Part shown: one piece after another, positions 44,752-54,935 of the stretch
Layout: each line of letters opens with the position of its first letter
Numbering within the stretch: position 1 is the first letter of the stretch
Assembly (NCBI RefSeq): GCF_021049245.1
Contig: NZ_CP088020.1
Span: 2,114,001 to 2,178,000, forward strand
From: Radiobacillus kanasensis
GTDB taxonomy: Bacteria > Bacillota > Bacilli > Bacillales > Amphibacillaceae
Length of the DNA stretch: 64,000 nt
Direction: 5' to 3'
The notes under the pieces: generated by a model
Seen by the model: the letters and a program-made list of their open reading frames with translations, nothing else
What the model was told of the DNA's origin: nothing
Databases searched by the model: none
Position numbers and translations under genes: made by a program

Positions 44752-44911
44752 ATTTTTCGAGCTTTGTCACTTCTCATTTGTTGACATTGCGATTATAATG
44801 GACATTGGTACTCCATAGAATTGGAGTAGATCATCTTCGTAAAAACGAAGGCCATTAGATACTGTTTGAAAGCATCCGAAGTATTAACATCGGAAAAGGA
44901 GCGATTCACAT

Positions 44912-46021
44912 ATGGCAATAACACATAGAAAAAATACACGACCAGTTAAGGTCGGAAATGTAATGATTGGTGGAAAGAATGAAGTTGTCATCCAATCAAT
45001 GACTACAACCAAAACGCATGATGTTGAGGCTACCGTAGCTGAAATTCATCGTTTAGAGGAAGCAGGATGTCAAGTAGTACGTGTAGCTTGTCCGGATGAA
45101 CGCGCAGCGAATGCTATTCCAGAAATCAAAAAACGAATTAACATTCCTTTAGTCGTCGATATCCACTTTAACTATAAACTAGCTCTTAAAGCAATTGAAG
45201 GCGGCGCGGATAAAATTCGTATTAACCCAGGGAACATTGGAAAAAGAGATAAAGTAGAAGCTGTTGTAAACGCAGCAAAAGAAAAAGGGATTCCGATTCG
45301 AATTGGAGTGAATGCTGGATCTCTTGAACGCCACATCTTAGAAAAGTATGGATATCCAACTGCGGATGGCATGGTAGAAAGTGCCCTCCACCATATAAAA
45401 ATCTTAGAAGATCTAGATTTTCACGATATAATTGTTTCTCTAAAAGCATCTGATGTTAACCTTGCAGTTGAAGCATACGAAAAGGCAGCAGAAGCAATTC
45501 CGTATCCACTACACCTCGGTATAACAGAATCCGGAACTTTGTTCTCCGGAACGGTGAAGAGTGCAGCTGGTTTAGGTGCTATCCTAAGTAAAGGGATTGG
45601 AAACACAATGAGAATCTCATTAAGTGCCGATCCAGTAGAAGAAGTAAAAGTAGCTAGAGAATTATTAAAATCCTTTGGCTTAGCTTCCAATGCTGCGACC
45701 CTTATTTCTTGTCCAACATGTGGGAGAATTGAAATTGATTTAATCAAAATTGCCAATGAGGTAGAAGAATACATCTCTACTATTAAAGCCCCAATTAAAG
45801 TGTCGGTGCTTGGATGTGCTGTTAACGGACCTGGTGAAGCACGTGAGGCAGACATTGGAATCGCTGGAGCGCGAGGAGAAGGATTACTTTTCCGTCACGG
45901 AGAAATCATCCGTAAAGTACCAGAAGAAACCATGGTGGAAGAGCTTAAAGTAGAAATCGATAAAATTGCAGAAGAATATTTTGCAAAACAAGCAGAGGAA
46001 GAAAAGCAACAGAATGCATAA
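44912..46021 (+). CDS. ispG: 4-hydroxy-3-methylbut-2-en-1-yl diphosphate synthase (flavodoxin)
   Basis: This 369-residue iron-sulfur enzyme of the MEP isoprenoid pathway has a TIM-barrel start with [17 protein letters not shown] and C-terminal cluster ligands in SCPTCGR and [10 protein letters not shown]. It reduces methylerythritol cyclodiphosphate. The second cluster gene, ispH, lies 3.4 kb downstream. The start follows AAAAGGAGCGATTCACAT. Two small hairpins lie in the 160-bp leader. Confidence 0.96.
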   Translation: MAITHRKNTRPVKVGNVMIGGKNEVVIQSMTTTKTHDVEATVAEIHRLEEAGCQVVRVACPDERAANAIPEIKKRINIPLVVDIHFNYKLALKAIEGGADKIRINPGNIGKRDKVEAVVNAAKEKGIPIRIGVNAGSLERHILEKYGYPTADGMVESALHHIKILEDLDFHDIIVSLKASDVNLAVEAYEKAAEAIPYPLHLGITESGTLFSGTVKSAAGLGAILSKGIGNTMRISLSADPVEEVKVARELLKSFGLASNAATLISCPTCGRIEIDLIKIANEVEEYISTIKAPIKVSVLGCAVNGPGEAREADIGIAGARGEGLLFRHGEIIRKVPEETMVEELKVEIDKIAEEYFAKQAEEEKQQNA

Positions 46022-46024
46022 AGG

Positions 46025-46057
46025 AAACGGGAGCGAATAATCGCTCCCGTTTTTTTA
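46025..46057. terminator. Bidirectional terminator between ispG and yqfX
   Basis: AAACGGGAGCGA and TCGCTCCCGTTT form a 12-bp stem around ATAA with a strong T-run on the plus strand. Confidence 0.92.
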
Positions 46058-46498
46058 TCATACAAAAGGGGCTATAAAAATCGCTAAAACAATGGAAACG
46101 ACACCAATGATAATCGAAGCGTTTCCTAGTGTATCAGCACCTCTACCCTTTGATACAAAACCTAAGATAATCCCGGCGGCAGCAAAGATAATCGGCATTG
46201 TAAAAAAAGATAAAATAGATAAAATTAATGCCGCCCAGCCAAATCCAGTTTGAACTTTCGAGCGCATTTCGGTTGGTTGCTCGTCGGAATGGATTGGTCG
46301 GTTAAAATCATTCACTGTCATCTCTTGGGCGATCTCCACGTCTTGCTTATACGGCTCTTCTAAGGAATAGAGTTCTTCATCCTCAATGATTGGCTGTGCC
46401 CCTTGCTGTCCTGCATTGAGAACGTTAGGCTCTTCTTCTAGTGAAACTGGGGCTTTCTCAACGTTATCGAGCTCACGATTGCGATTCGATTGATCCAT
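46058..46498 (-). CDS. yqfX: Membrane protein YqfX (DUF4190-like)
   Basis: This 146-residue protein has an acidic soluble N-terminal half (about 1-85) and two C-terminal helices (about 87-115 and 122-145) with the pattern GWAALILSILSFFTMP and GFVSKGRG. This is typical of DUF4190-type proteins. B. subtilis yqfX lies at the same place. Its function is unknown. The start follows GGTGAGGGTTGGATC. Confidence 0.78.
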   Translation of the reverse strand: MDQSNRNRELDNVEKAPVSLEEEPNVLNAGQQGAQPIIEDEELYSLEEPYKQDVEIAQEMTVNDFNRPIHSDEQPTEMRSKVQTGFGWAALILSILSFFTMPIIFAAAGIILGFVSKGRGADTLGNASIIIGVVSIVLAIFIAPFV

Positions 46499-46658
46499 GA
46501 TCCAACCCTCACCTTTCCTTTTGTTGAGGTGCTTCCTTAGTATATGAACTCATCTTCGTTATTTACGTGGTATCATCCGCTAAATGCGGATAAACATGGC
46601 ACATTTTATAACGATGAGCATAGGATGAAACAAGGACTTTTTGGTGAGGAGTTGTACG

Positions 46659-46943
46659 ATGAGTAGTTTTATGAAAAAGATGGCCTTAAAAAAAATAAAA
46701 GCAATTCAAGCTGACGAGCTTTTACAGTACAGTAAAGAATACAATATCCCTATTACCGAGCAACAAGCAAATGATATTGTAAGCTATATGAAGAAAACAA
46801 AATTAGATCCATTTAAAGAAAAAGACAGGACGATGATGTTTAAAAAATTAGCCCAAATTACCGATTTACCAACCGCTCAAAAGGGACAAAAGCTATTTGT
46901 TAAGCTCATCCGTGAATATGGGGTGGAATCCTGGTTCGAGTAA
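46659..46943 (+). CDS. yqfT: DUF2624 family protein YqfT
   Basis: This 94-residue soluble helical protein contains LLQYSKEYNIPITEQQANDIVSYM and ends REYGVESWFE. The pattern and position between yqfX and nfo match YqfT. The ATG at 46659 follows GGTGAGGAGTTGTACG. Its function is unknown. Confidence 0.8.
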   Translation: MSSFMKKMALKKIKAIQADELLQYSKEYNIPITEQQANDIVSYMKKTKLDPFKEKDRTMMFKKLAQITDLPTAQKGQKLFVKLIREYGVESWFE

Positions 46944-46952
46944 CATATAGAA

Positions 46953-46986
46953 AAAGAGGCCAAGGATTAATCCTTGGCTTCTCTTA
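46953..46986. terminator. Bidirectional terminator between yqfT and nfo
   Basis: GCCAAGGATTAATCCTTGGC is a perfect palindrome extended by AAGAG/CTCTT-like arms, between convergent genes. Confidence 0.85.
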
Positions 46987-47880
46987 TTATTGTTCCATAA
47001 TCTTCTCTTTTAAGTCGGTCACAAAACTGTCGCCTCTTAGCATTTCGATTTCGAAACGATATGGAGGCTTTTTATTTTTCTTGTCTTCGCCTACATATGG
47101 TGTCTCTAAAATCTTTGGTAAGTTCGTAAGTTGCGGATGATGAACGATATAATGAAGGGCATCATAGCCAATATGGCCGAATCCAATATTTTCGTGACGG
47201 TCTTTTTTCGCTCCCGTTGGATTTTTACTATCATTCACGTGAATGACTTTAAGACGGTCTAAGCCGATGATTCGATCAAATTGTTCCAATACTCCATCAA
47301 AGTCATTAATAATATCATAACCTGCGTCATGGATGTGACACGTATCTAAGCATATAGAAAGCTTGTCATCCAATTTAACACCATCGATAATTCTGGCAAG
47401 TTCTTCGAAATTACTTCCAATTTCCGAACCTTTTCCTGCCATTGTTTCTAATGCAATTTGTGCCTTTTGACCAGAGTGAAGAACTTCATTTAACCCTTCG
47501 ATGATTTTTTCGATTCCTTTGTCAACACCTTCGCCAACATGTGCACCTGGATGTAGAACAATTTGTTTTGCGCCAATTGCTTCTGTTCGTTCTATTTCAC
47601 TTCGGAGAAAATTCACGCCCAATTCAAACGTTTCTTTTTTCGTTGTATTCCCAATGTTAATAATATATGGGGCATGTACTACAATTTCTTCCAGCCCATT
47701 TTCTTTCATATGTTGAAGTCCTGCTTCAATATTTAATTCCTCAATTGGTTTCCTTCTTGTGTTTTGGGGCGCACCCGTATAAATCATAAACACATTTGAG
47801 CCATATCCTGCAGCTTCTTTACTAGAGCCTAATAACATCTCTTTACCGCTCATTGAAACGTGAGATCCTATCTTCATCAT
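46987..47880 (-). CDS. nfo: Endonuclease IV (apurinic/apyrimidinic endonuclease)
   Basis: This 298-residue AP endonuclease for base excision repair has an [11 protein letters not shown] start, zinc ligands in [38 protein letters not shown] and [22 protein letters not shown]. The length equals the B. subtilis enzyme. It cleaves 5' of abasic sites and protects spores during germination in B. subtilis. ATGs at 47880 and 47877 are both possible; the binding site is GGAGAGGTG. Confidence 0.95.
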   Translation of the reverse strand: MMKIGSHVSMSGKEMLLGSSKEAAGYGSNVFMIYTGAPQNTRRKPIEELNIEAGLQHMKENGLEEIVVHAPYIINIGNTTKKETFELGVNFLRSEIERTEAIGAKQIVLHPGAHVGEGVDKGIEKIIEGLNEVLHSGQKAQIALETMAGKGSEIGSNFEELARIIDGVKLDDKLSICLDTCHIHDAGYDIINDFDGVLEQFDRIIGLDRLKVIHVNDSKNPTGAKKDRHENIGFGHIGYDALHYIVHHPQLTNLPKILETPYVGEDKKNKKPPYRFEIEMLRGDSFVTDLKEKIMEQ

Positions 47881-47927
47881 CGTAACACCTCTCCTCTTCA
47901 TCTGTTCCTATCTTACCATAATTCGAC

Positions 47928-49235
47928 TTATTTTTTGAATTTATTACGATTGATTTTCCGCTTCACTTTCTCTTGGTGTTTTTTCATTTTCTTTTTATAG
48001 CCTGGTTTCACTTTTTTGGGTTTTCTAACATGGCTCCACGCTTCTTTTTCCACTTCTGATTCTGCTTTTTGACGTTTTTTTCGTTCGTTCCAAGCCTTTG
48101 TCTCAACCCATTCTCCATCTTTGATATCGTAAGAAGTAAAGGTTAATCCTTTCTTTTCAAGGCGCTCAATTAGTGTTAAATCCTCATCTTTAAACAAACT
48201 TATCGCTGTTCCTTCCATACCTGCTCGTGCCGTTCTGCCAACTCGGTGGATGTAAAACTCTTCTTCACTTGGAAGATCTGCATTAATGACATGGCTTACA
48301 CCTTTGATATCAATGCCGCGAGCAGCTAGATCGGTTGCAACAATGTATTGGTAACGTAGCGCTTGAATGTCCTTTAATACACGCTTACGCTCACGTGGCG
48401 TTAATCCGCCGTGCATTAACCCAACTTCAAAACCTTTCCCAATTAGTTCCTCTGAGAGAAGATCTGCCCGCTCTTTTCCATTTGTAAAAATGATTGCTAG
48501 ATAGGGTCGGATTGTTTCAGATATACGAATAATTGTATCCGCAATAGAACGATGTCGCAAAGGTACTAATCGATGCTCCATCGTTTCAGGAGATAACCTG
48601 TCGTCCATTTTAAAATAATGCGGATTCTCTAGGTATTTCTTTAAAAAAGGTTGTAATCGTTCTGGAATGGTAGCTGAAAATACCATGACAGATGCTCTTG
48701 AATTGGAGCGCACAAGTGTTTTATCTATTTCTTGAATTAATCCGAGATCCAACATTAGATCCGCTTCATCGACGATAAAAGATTGGATAGAAGAAAAATC
48801 TAATGCCCCCTCTTCTAGCAGGTCCAATATCCGACCAGGGGTTCCGATTACTAGATGTGGCTGTTCTTTTAACTTATCAATCGATTTCTTCTTATCGGTC
48901 CCCCCAATAAGTAATTTAATCGACCAAGGAGCTTCACCGGTAAACTCTACCATTTTCTTTGCCTCATCATATATTTGCATAGCAAGCTCTCGTGTTGGTG
49001 CTGTTACGACATATTGTACGCTTTGTTGTTCTTCTTTGATTTTATTAAGAATAGGAATTAAATACGCATGTGTTTTTCCTGATCCAGTATGTGATTGACC
49101 GATGATGCTCTCGCCTCGAAGTGCCAAGGGTATAACCTTTTGCTGGATTGGAGTTGGAGCTTTAAAACCTAGTTTATCAATGACTTGATTCATAACAGGG
49201 CTTAACGCATATTGTTTAAATTCATGATTTTCCAT
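47928..49235 (-). CDS. cshB: DEAD-box RNA helicase CshB
   Basis: This 435-residue helicase has the Q-motif (FKAPTPIQQKVIP), motif I SHTGSGKT, motif II DEAD, motif III SAT and motif VI HRVGRTARAG. A Lys-rich C-terminal tail (about 375-435) likely binds RNA. The place next to nfo matches cshB (yqfR), which is linked to cold-shock mRNA unwinding. The start follows AAAAGGAGATTTACT. Confidence 0.93.
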   Translation of the reverse strand: MENHEFKQYALSPVMNQVIDKLGFKAPTPIQQKVIPLALRGESIIGQSHTGSGKTHAYLIPILNKIKEEQQSVQYVVTAPTRELAMQIYDEAKKMVEFTGEAPWSIKLLIGGTDKKKSIDKLKEQPHLVIGTPGRILDLLEEGALDFSSIQSFIVDEADLMLDLGLIQEIDKTLVRSNSRASVMVFSATIPERLQPFLKKYLENPHYFKMDDRLSPETMEHRLVPLRHRSIADTIIRISETIRPYLAIIFTNGKERADLLSEELIGKGFEVGLMHGGLTPRERKRVLKDIQALRYQYIVATDLAARGIDIKGVSHVINADLPSEEEFYIHRVGRTARAGMEGTAISLFKDEDLTLIERLEKKGLTFTSYDIKDGEWVETKAWNERKKRQKAESEVEKEAWSHVRKPKKVKPGYKKKMKKHQEKVKRKINRNKFKK

Positions 49236-49396
49236 AGTAAATCTCCTTTTATCTTACTTTCCTTACTTATTATAGAGAAGTTATCCTATAAATGCACATA
49301 TATCTTCAATTTTTCTCTTTGTCATATTCTAGTTTTACCCTTATAATGGTTGTGATGCCCTTAACATATTATTTTTCGTTCAGAGGGGGAACTGAC

Positions 49397-50341
49397 ATGG
49401 AAGTTATAAAAATTGCACCACGTGGCTATTGTTATGGGGTTGTAGATGCAATGGTGATTGCTCAAAACGCTGTAAAGGATACAAATTTACCGCGCCCCAT
49501 TTATATACTGGGAATGATTGTACACAACTCACACGTCACCGAAGCTTTTGAGAGCGAAGGTGTCATTACGTTAGATGGAAAAAACCGACTAGAACTACTA
49601 GAAAATGTTGAGTCTGGAACGATTATTTTCACGGCACACGGCGTGTCGCCTGAAGTAAAAGAACGCGCTCGTGAAAAAGGGTTGACCGTATTAGACGCAA
49701 CATGCCCTGATGTAACGAGAACACATGATTTGATCCGAGAGAAAGTTGCAGAAGGATACGATGTTGTGTACATTGGCAAGAAAGGGCATCCAGAGCCTGA
49801 AGGAGCTATTGGAGTTGCACCAGGACATGTTCATCTTGTTCAAACGGAAGAAGATGTCGAAAATTTACACTTAAATAATGATAAGCTTATCGTGACGAAC
49901 CAAACGACCATGAGTCAATGGGACGTTTATGATGTCATGCAAAAAGTAAAAGAAAAGTATCCTCAAACGGATATGATTCAAGAAATTTGTATGGCTACAC
50001 AGGTCCGCCAAGAAGCTGTAGCAGAGCAAGCGAAAGTCGCCGACCTAACCCTTGTTGTTGGGGATCCTAGAAGCAATAACTCGAACCGTCTTGCACAAGT
50101 TTCTCAAGAAATTGCAGGGACAAAAGCGTATCGGATAGCGGATGTATCAGAGATTAAACTAGAATGGCTAGAAGGTGTGGAAAAGGTAGCCGTAACTGCA
50201 GGTGCTTCCACTCCAACACCAATTACCAAAGAAGTTATTAAGTTTATTGAGCAATATGACTTGAATAATAACGAAACATGGGATCTTAAATCCAAAGTCA
50301 AACAAGATAAGATATTACCAAAAGTAAAGATGAAAAAATAA
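49397..50341 (+). CDS. ispH: 4-hydroxy-3-methylbut-2-enyl diphosphate reductase
   Basis: This 314-residue last enzyme of the MEP pathway makes IPP and DMAPP. Cluster cysteines are in APRGYCYGV near residue 13, in [10 protein letters not shown] and in [12 protein letters not shown]. Substrate motifs [11 protein letters not shown] and RSNNSNRL are present. The ATG at 49397 follows CAGAGGGGGAACTGAC. The frame upstream to 49292 has no support. It is divergent from cshB. Confidence 0.96.
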   Translation: MEVIKIAPRGYCYGVVDAMVIAQNAVKDTNLPRPIYILGMIVHNSHVTEAFESEGVITLDGKNRLELLENVESGTIIFTAHGVSPEVKERAREKGLTVLDATCPDVTRTHDLIREKVAEGYDVVYIGKKGHPEPEGAIGVAPGHVHLVQTEEDVENLHLNNDKLIVTNQTTMSQWDVYDVMQKVKEKYPQTDMIQEICMATQVRQEAVAEQAKVADLTLVVGDPRSNNSNRLAQVSQEIAGTKAYRIADVSEIKLEWLEGVEKVAVTAGASTPTPITKEVIKFIEQYDLNNNETWDLKSKVKQDKILPKVKMKK

Positions 50342-50374
50342 GGAAGGGGCCTTGTAGCTCCTTCCCTTTTTCAT
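50341..50374 (+). terminator. Terminator after ispH
   Basis: GGAAGGGGC and GCTCCTTCC (one wobble) form a stem followed by CTTTTTC. It may also serve convergent yqfO. Confidence 0.75.
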
Positions 50375-50383
50375 CTAGTAGTT

Positions 50384-51484
50384 TTATAAGAATTGAAACG
50401 GCTCTGTGTTAGCCTCTGAAATCAAAAATGAAACTCCTTCTGTGATCCGTGTTTCGAAATACTCTTTCACCGCTTGTTTCATTACCTTTTCGACGTGATG
50501 ACCAGGATCGATTAGACTTAACCCTAATTCCAATGCATCCTGCGCTTCATGAAAGGACATATCACCAGTTACATAAACATCTGCATCCGTTTTAGAGACT
50601 TCCTCGATAAAATCCTTTCCACTACCACCCAAAATCGCAACTCTTCTTATCGGCTGTTTTAAATCCCCAGTTACTCGAACAAATGGAACATCTAAACGCT
50701 CTTTGATGAATTGCGAAAAAGATTCTAATGTCATTTCCTTTCGTAAATCCCCTATTCGGCCAGCCCCATATTTCATACCTTGATTCTCAAGCCGATAGAT
50801 ATCATAAGCCACTTCTTCGTATGGATGCGCATCATGTAATGACTTTATAATAGATCTGAGCCTATTTGCTGGAAGAATTGTTTCTATCTTGGTCTCTTCC
50901 ACTCTTTCTACTTTTCCTTGCTCTCCAAGAAACGGTGATGTCCCTTCTAGTGGTTTAAATTGTCCTTCCCCTTTCGTTTCAAACATACAGTCACTGTAAT
51001 TGCCTATGTGTCCTGCACCACTTTCTCCTAAAGCTTGTTTAACCTTCTCAACATGCGTATTAGGCACATATACAACAAGCTTTAAAAGGGTTTCCTGTTC
51101 CGAAGGGAATAGGATCTCTGTATTTTCCACATCTAGTTCCTTTGCTAACATCTCACTAACCCCATTAGCTGCGACGTCTAGATTTGTATGGGCTGCATAA
51201 ACGGTAATATCATGCTTGATCAACTTCTGGATCAACCTTCCCTTTGGAGATTGAAAGTCAATGCTTTTTATAGAACTAAATAGCATGGGGTGATGGGCAA
51301 GTATGAAGTCAATTCTTTTTTCAATAGCTTCATCCACCACATTTTCAAGCACATCTAGTGTGACCATTACTTTCGATACTTCTTTATCCAGAGAACCTAT
51401 CTGTAATCCACTGTTATCCCATTCGTAAGCAAGGTAACCCGGTGCCCACTCCTCGAAACACTGTATGATTTCATTAGCCTTCAT
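50384..51484 (-). CDS. yqfO: NIF3-family dinuclear metal protein YqfO
   Basis: This 366-residue NIF3/GTP cyclohydrolase 1 type 2 homologue has an extra central PII-like domain (about 130-235). Metal ligands are in FILAHHPMLFS, YAAHTNLDVA and the C-terminal ISEANTEPFQF-flanked region with DPGHHVEK. The biochemical role is unsettled despite the family name. It overlaps trmK by 11 bp, a pairing conserved in Bacilli. Confidence 0.9.
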   Translation of the reverse strand: MKANEIIQCFEEWAPGYLAYEWDNSGLQIGSLDKEVSKVMVTLDVLENVVDEAIEKRIDFILAHHPMLFSSIKSIDFQSPKGRLIQKLIKHDITVYAAHTNLDVAANGVSEMLAKELDVENTEILFPSEQETLLKLVVYVPNTHVEKVKQALGESGAGHIGNYSDCMFETKGEGQFKPLEGTSPFLGEQGKVERVEETKIETILPANRLRSIIKSLHDAHPYEEVAYDIYRLENQGMKYGAGRIGDLRKEMTLESFSQFIKERLDVPFVRVTGDLKQPIRRVAILGGSGKDFIEEVSKTDADVYVTGDMSFHEAQDALELGLSLIDPGHHVEKVMKQAVKEYFETRITEGVSFLISEANTEPFQFL

Positions 51485-52184
51485 TGTTTAGTACCTCCTC
51501 AATAATGGCTATCTCTCTTTCAAAACCTTCCACTTTCTCCTTATCAATATCCGTTGCTTTCGTCATTTGTTTTAAGGCCATCTCTCTTTTTTCTTTTTCA
51601 ACCTGCCATTTCTCCCGAAAAATTTCCGATCTATGATGTTTCAAAAATGGACCAATCAGTAAGTCCTTTTCATCTAACTGTCCAACGGATACATCCTCAT
51701 TGAAGTCCGCAACGATAATTTCATATATATGCCCGCCTTCTTTGACGATATCCTCTTGTACAATCTGATAACGGTGAAGATCCATCCACAGTCGTACCGA
51801 TCTTGCATCGACGTTAGGCTGAGCAATAATTTTCACAACACCCGTTAATTTTTCTTTTCCTTCTTCCAAAATCCGTGCAATTAAACTCCCGCCCATCCCG
51901 GCAATTACAACCTCTGAAATGGAATCATTAGCTTGTAATACGGACAATCCATTCCCTTTACGAACCTGAACTCGACTCGCCAAGTTGGCTTCTTTTACAT
52001 TCTGTTTCGCACTTAAAAATGGACCTTCATTAAATTCACCGGCTATCGCTCTTGCTTTCTCGTCCTGCCGACAAACATATAGCGGAAGGTAGGCATGATC
52101 TGAGCCTATATCCGCAAAAAAAGTAGCGGATGGTAAGAAGGATGCAATTCGTTCAAGCCGTAATGAAATCTGTTTTTCTGCCAT
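51474..52184 (-). CDS. trmK: tRNA (adenine22-N1)-methyltransferase
   Basis: This 236-residue SAM-dependent methyltransferase methylates N1 of adenine 22 in tRNA. The SAM-binding start FADIGSDHAYLPLYV, catalytic-region motifs VVIAGMGGSLIARIL and IAQPNVDARSVRLW, and the C-terminal coiled coil (about 170-230) are those of TrmK (YqfN). The start follows AAGGAAGGGTACATTT. It is operonic with yqfO. Confidence 0.93.
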   Translation of the reverse strand: MAEKQISLRLERIASFLPSATFFADIGSDHAYLPLYVCRQDEKARAIAGEFNEGPFLSAKQNVKEANLASRVQVRKGNGLSVLQANDSISEVVIAGMGGSLIARILEEGKEKLTGVVKIIAQPNVDARSVRLWMDLHRYQIVQEDIVKEGGHIYEIIVADFNEDVSVGQLDEKDLLIGPFLKHHRSEIFREKWQVEKEKREMALKQMTKATDIDKEKVEGFEREIAIIEEVLNNEG

Positions 52185-52249
52185 AAATGTACCCTTCCTT
52201 TATGTTATGTATCACTCTTTATTGCTCTTTCGCATAGTTTGTTGCTATT

Positions 52250-52615
52250 GATATAAATTGCGCCGTAAATTTATAAAAAAATTTGTGACGCATAGTGCGA
52301 TGCTCCGGAAAAATACTCCGCTTTCCACGGACACGGCGCAGGTCCCTTCGGAAGCACCCCACATCGTACGAGGGTAAGCTACCGCAGTATTCCTTGTCCT
52401 TGTAGGAAAGGAACAGCTGAAGGCTCTGGAAGGATGCACCTGCGTCTTCTCGTTACGCTTTGTAGTAGGCTTAGGCAACGAAGAAGCCTACTCACTGAAG
52501 TAGCCTGGCTGAGGTGCCCCCCACAGAAAGGGAGTGTTTTTCCGCAGCGCCAGACTAGCAGTCACCTTGATAAAGAATAAAAAGGTCATTGTTTCTTTGC
52601 GGCGCAGTTTATATA
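52250..52615. repeat. Degenerate GC-rich element with terminal inverted repeats, copy B
   Basis: The 366-bp block opens with GATATAAATTGCGCCG (52250-52265) and closes with CGGCGCAGTTTATATA (52600-52615). These ends are inverted copies matching at 14 of 16 positions. The inside is GC-rich compared with the flanks, has no plausible gene and shares motifs such as ctccgctttccacgg with the copy at 57.4 kb. It fills most of the 551-bp gap between trmK and cccA and looks like a non-autonomous mobile element. No target-site duplication is obvious. Confidence 0.65.
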
Positions 52616-52681
52616 AACTGCTAGTTGAAATTCAATACTTAGAAAAGAACAATCTTCCAGATCACAACCGTCCTGAAAAAG

Positions 52682-52717
52682 AAGAGCTTTCTGAAATACT
52701 CAGAAAGCTCTTTCCCA
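52682..52717 (-). terminator. Terminator after cccA
   Basis: AAGAGCTTTCTGA and TCAGAAAGCTCTT form a 13-bp stem, followed on the minus strand by CTTTTTC. Confidence 0.85.
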
Positions 52718-52735
52718 CTAGCATATCACATCAAA

Positions 52736-53101
52736 CTATTTTTTCTCAGCTAACCATGCGGCTATTGCTTCTGCCTGTGCTGCATCAACTAGTCCACCAG
52801 GCATTCCAGTACCTTTACCATTCATAATGATATCCTGAATTTCTTCTTGTGTGTATTTACTTCCTACTTCTTGTAAATTCGGTGCACCACCAGCGCCACC
52901 AGAAAGGTCCGCTCCGTGACAGCCAGCACAAGTATTTTGGAAAACAGCTTCTGGATCACTTGCTGTTGCTTCACCTTCAGTCTGCTCCCCACTGTTCGCA
53001 ATTTCTTCTTCTTGATTCAATCCTATAATTGATACAACAATCATAGCTAGAATTCCCAAAACCGCAATGAGAGCATAAGGAATAACTGGGTTCTTTTTCA
53101 T
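52736..53101 (-). CDS. cccA: Membrane-anchored cytochrome c-550
   Basis: This 121-residue cytochrome has one N-terminal helix (about 8-29), an acidic linker and a class I c-type domain. The haem motif CAGCH is at residues 58-62 and the Met100 ligand is in GTGMPGG. It carries electrons outside the membrane. The place next to sigA matches cccA. The start follows AAGGAGGTAAAAAAGAAC. Confidence 0.94.
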   Translation of the reverse strand: MKKNPVIPYALIAVLGILAMIVVSIIGLNQEEEIANSGEQTEGEATASDPEAVFQNTCAGCHGADLSGGAGGAPNLQEVGSKYTQEEIQDIIMNGKGTGMPGGLVDAAQAEAIAAWLAEKK

Positions 53102-53202
53102 GTTCTTTTTTACCTCCTTATGTAACCCCTTTTCATTGGTAAAGACAAACTATGTATATTTTACTTTAAAATCTACAAAGAGAAAAGGGAAACATACGAA
53201 TA

Positions 53203-53730
53203 TTAATTGATGACGATGTAAACTAGGATAAATATTCCAATAATGCCAGAATAAAATAAATAGTTTCGATTTAATTTCTTTCCTATCCATATCCAAAATA
53301 TACAATTTACAAACGTTATCCCATAGATAAGGATAGAGGTGCTAAACCATAATTGCACGAGTTGCACACTCGTAATAAAAATTAATAATAATGTAATTTC
53401 CAGGGAAAAATTGAGCCGTAAACCCACTGTTTTCCTCATATACAGGTGTAAAACACCAGATAACCCACAAAAAAGTATTAGGATGGCAATTTGCATTATC
53501 ATCTGAAGTTCAGTAAAATAAATGGTAAGAAATGCGAGCGGTAACAAGAGCACATTCACAAGTAACAGGAATAATCTCCGCTTGTTACCACTGACGCTTT
53601 CAACCGAACCTAATGAGTCTCCTTGAGAATATAACGCTAATAGAAAATTACAATACTTTTCCGGAAGCAGGTTATTCTCTTTCCAATAGTAGATTTCCTT
53701 CATGATGATTTTTCTTCGATCATCACTCAT
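53203..53730 (-). CDS. Hypothetical multi-helix membrane protein
   Basis: This 175-residue protein has a soluble N-terminal part (about 1-50, with IYYWKENNLLPEKYCNFLLALY) and four to five helices after it. I recognise no named family. The start at 53730 follows GGAGTGAACAAA; a GTG three codons earlier is too close to that site. It stands between cccA and sigA, and its last gene neighbour upstream is sigA, 41 bp away, so cotranscription is possible. Confidence 0.7.
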   Translation of the reverse strand: MSDDRRKIIMKEIYYWKENNLLPEKYCNFLLALYSQGDSLGSVESVSGNKRRLFLLLVNVLLLPLAFLTIYFTELQMIMQIAILILFCGLSGVLHLYMRKTVGLRLNFSLEITLLLIFITSVQLVQLWFSTSILIYGITFVNCIFWIWIGKKLNRNYLFYSGIIGIFILVYIVIN

Positions 53731-53771
53731 TTTGTTCACTCCACGTATAAAACGAAATGGCCTAACCGTTT

Positions 53772-54893
53772 TTATTCAAGGAAATCTTTAAGACGTTTGC
53801 TTCGACTTGGGTGTCGTAGCTTTCTTAGTGCCTTAGCTTCAATTTGTCTAATTCTTTCTCTCGTAACTCCGAACACTTTACCCACTTCTTCAAGTGTTCG
53901 TGTACGTCCATCGTCTAATCCAAAGCGTAAACGAAGTACATTTTCTTCCCGATCTGTTAGAGTATCTAACACATCTTCTAATTGTTCCTTTAACAACTCA
54001 TAAGCAGCATGGTCAGAAGGGGAAGTTGCTTCTTGGTCTTCGATAAAATCACCTAGATGTGAATCATCTTCTTCACCGATCGGTGTTTCTAAGGAAACAG
54101 GTTCTTGAGCTATCTTTAAGATTTCTCGTACCTTTTCAGGTGTTAACTCCATTTCTTTTCCGATTTCTTCTGGGCTAGGCTCACGACCTAAATCCTGAAG
54201 CAGCTGTCTTTGTACTCGGATCAGTTTATTTATCGTTTCTACCATGTGTACAGGAATACGAATGGTTCTTGCCTGATCTGCGATAGCTCTCGTAATCGCT
54301 TGACGTATCCACCAAGTGGCATACGTACTAAACTTGTACCCCTTGCGGTAATCAAATTTTTCAACTGCCTTAATAAGACCCATGTTTCCTTCCTGAATCA
54401 AGTCTAAGAAAAGCATTCCTCGACCTACATAGCGCTTTGCAATACTAACTACTAAACGAAGGTTCGCTTCAGCAAGTCGTTTTTTCGCTTCTTCCTCACC
54501 GTCTTCAATACGTTTTGCAAGCTCAATTTCTTGAGCAGCAGACAATAGGTCTACTCTTCCAATTTCTTTTAAGTACATACGAACTGGGTCATTAATTTTA
54601 ATACCAAGTGGAACACTTAAATCATTTAGGTCGAATTCTTCCTCCTTAGAAAGCTGCTGCATGCTTGGGTCTTCCTCAGATTCCCCAATCACTTCCACCC
54701 CTTGTTCATTTAAGTGCTCATAAAATTCATCCATTTGATCGGATTCCAATTCAAAGTTTGACAATCGCTCTGCTACTTCTTCATAAGCAAGAACTCCACG
54801 CTTTTTACCTAGCTCTAACAACTGTTCCTTAGCTTGATCTAGGGTTAGCTCTGTTTCGTTTTCTTTTGGCTGTGATGGCTTGTTTTGTGCCAT
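53772..54893 (-). CDS. sigA: RNA polymerase primary sigma factor SigA
   Basis: This 373-residue housekeeping sigma factor has region 1.1 (about 15-80), region 1.2/2 with [13 protein letters not shown], the core and -10 recognition segment [21 protein letters not shown], region 3, and region 4 with [18 protein letters not shown] at the end. The start at 54893 follows GGAAGGAGGAGAGCTC. It follows dnaG by 42 bp, the conserved dnaG-sigA order. Confidence 0.97.
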   Translation of the reverse strand: MAQNKPSQPKENETELTLDQAKEQLLELGKKRGVLAYEEVAERLSNFELESDQMDEFYEHLNEQGVEVIGESEEDPSMQQLSKEEEFDLNDLSVPLGIKINDPVRMYLKEIGRVDLLSAAQEIELAKRIEDGEEEAKKRLAEANLRLVVSIAKRYVGRGMLFLDLIQEGNMGLIKAVEKFDYRKGYKFSTYATWWIRQAITRAIADQARTIRIPVHMVETINKLIRVQRQLLQDLGREPSPEEIGKEMELTPEKVREILKIAQEPVSLETPIGEEDDSHLGDFIEDQEATSPSDHAAYELLKEQLEDVLDTLTDREENVLRLRFGLDDGRTRTLEEVGKVFGVTRERIRQIEAKALRKLRHPSRSKRLKDFLE

Positions 54894-54935
54894 GAGCTCT
54901 CCTCCTTCCGACAATTCTACTCTATATACAAATAA

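Noticed and set aside
45421..45855. 144-codon minus-strand frame opposite ispG
   Set aside because: It is antisense to a strongly identified enzyme and lacks a start signal.
52245..52478. 77-codon minus-strand frame
   Set aside because: It runs through the terminal repeat and GC-rich inside of element copy B and has no start signal.
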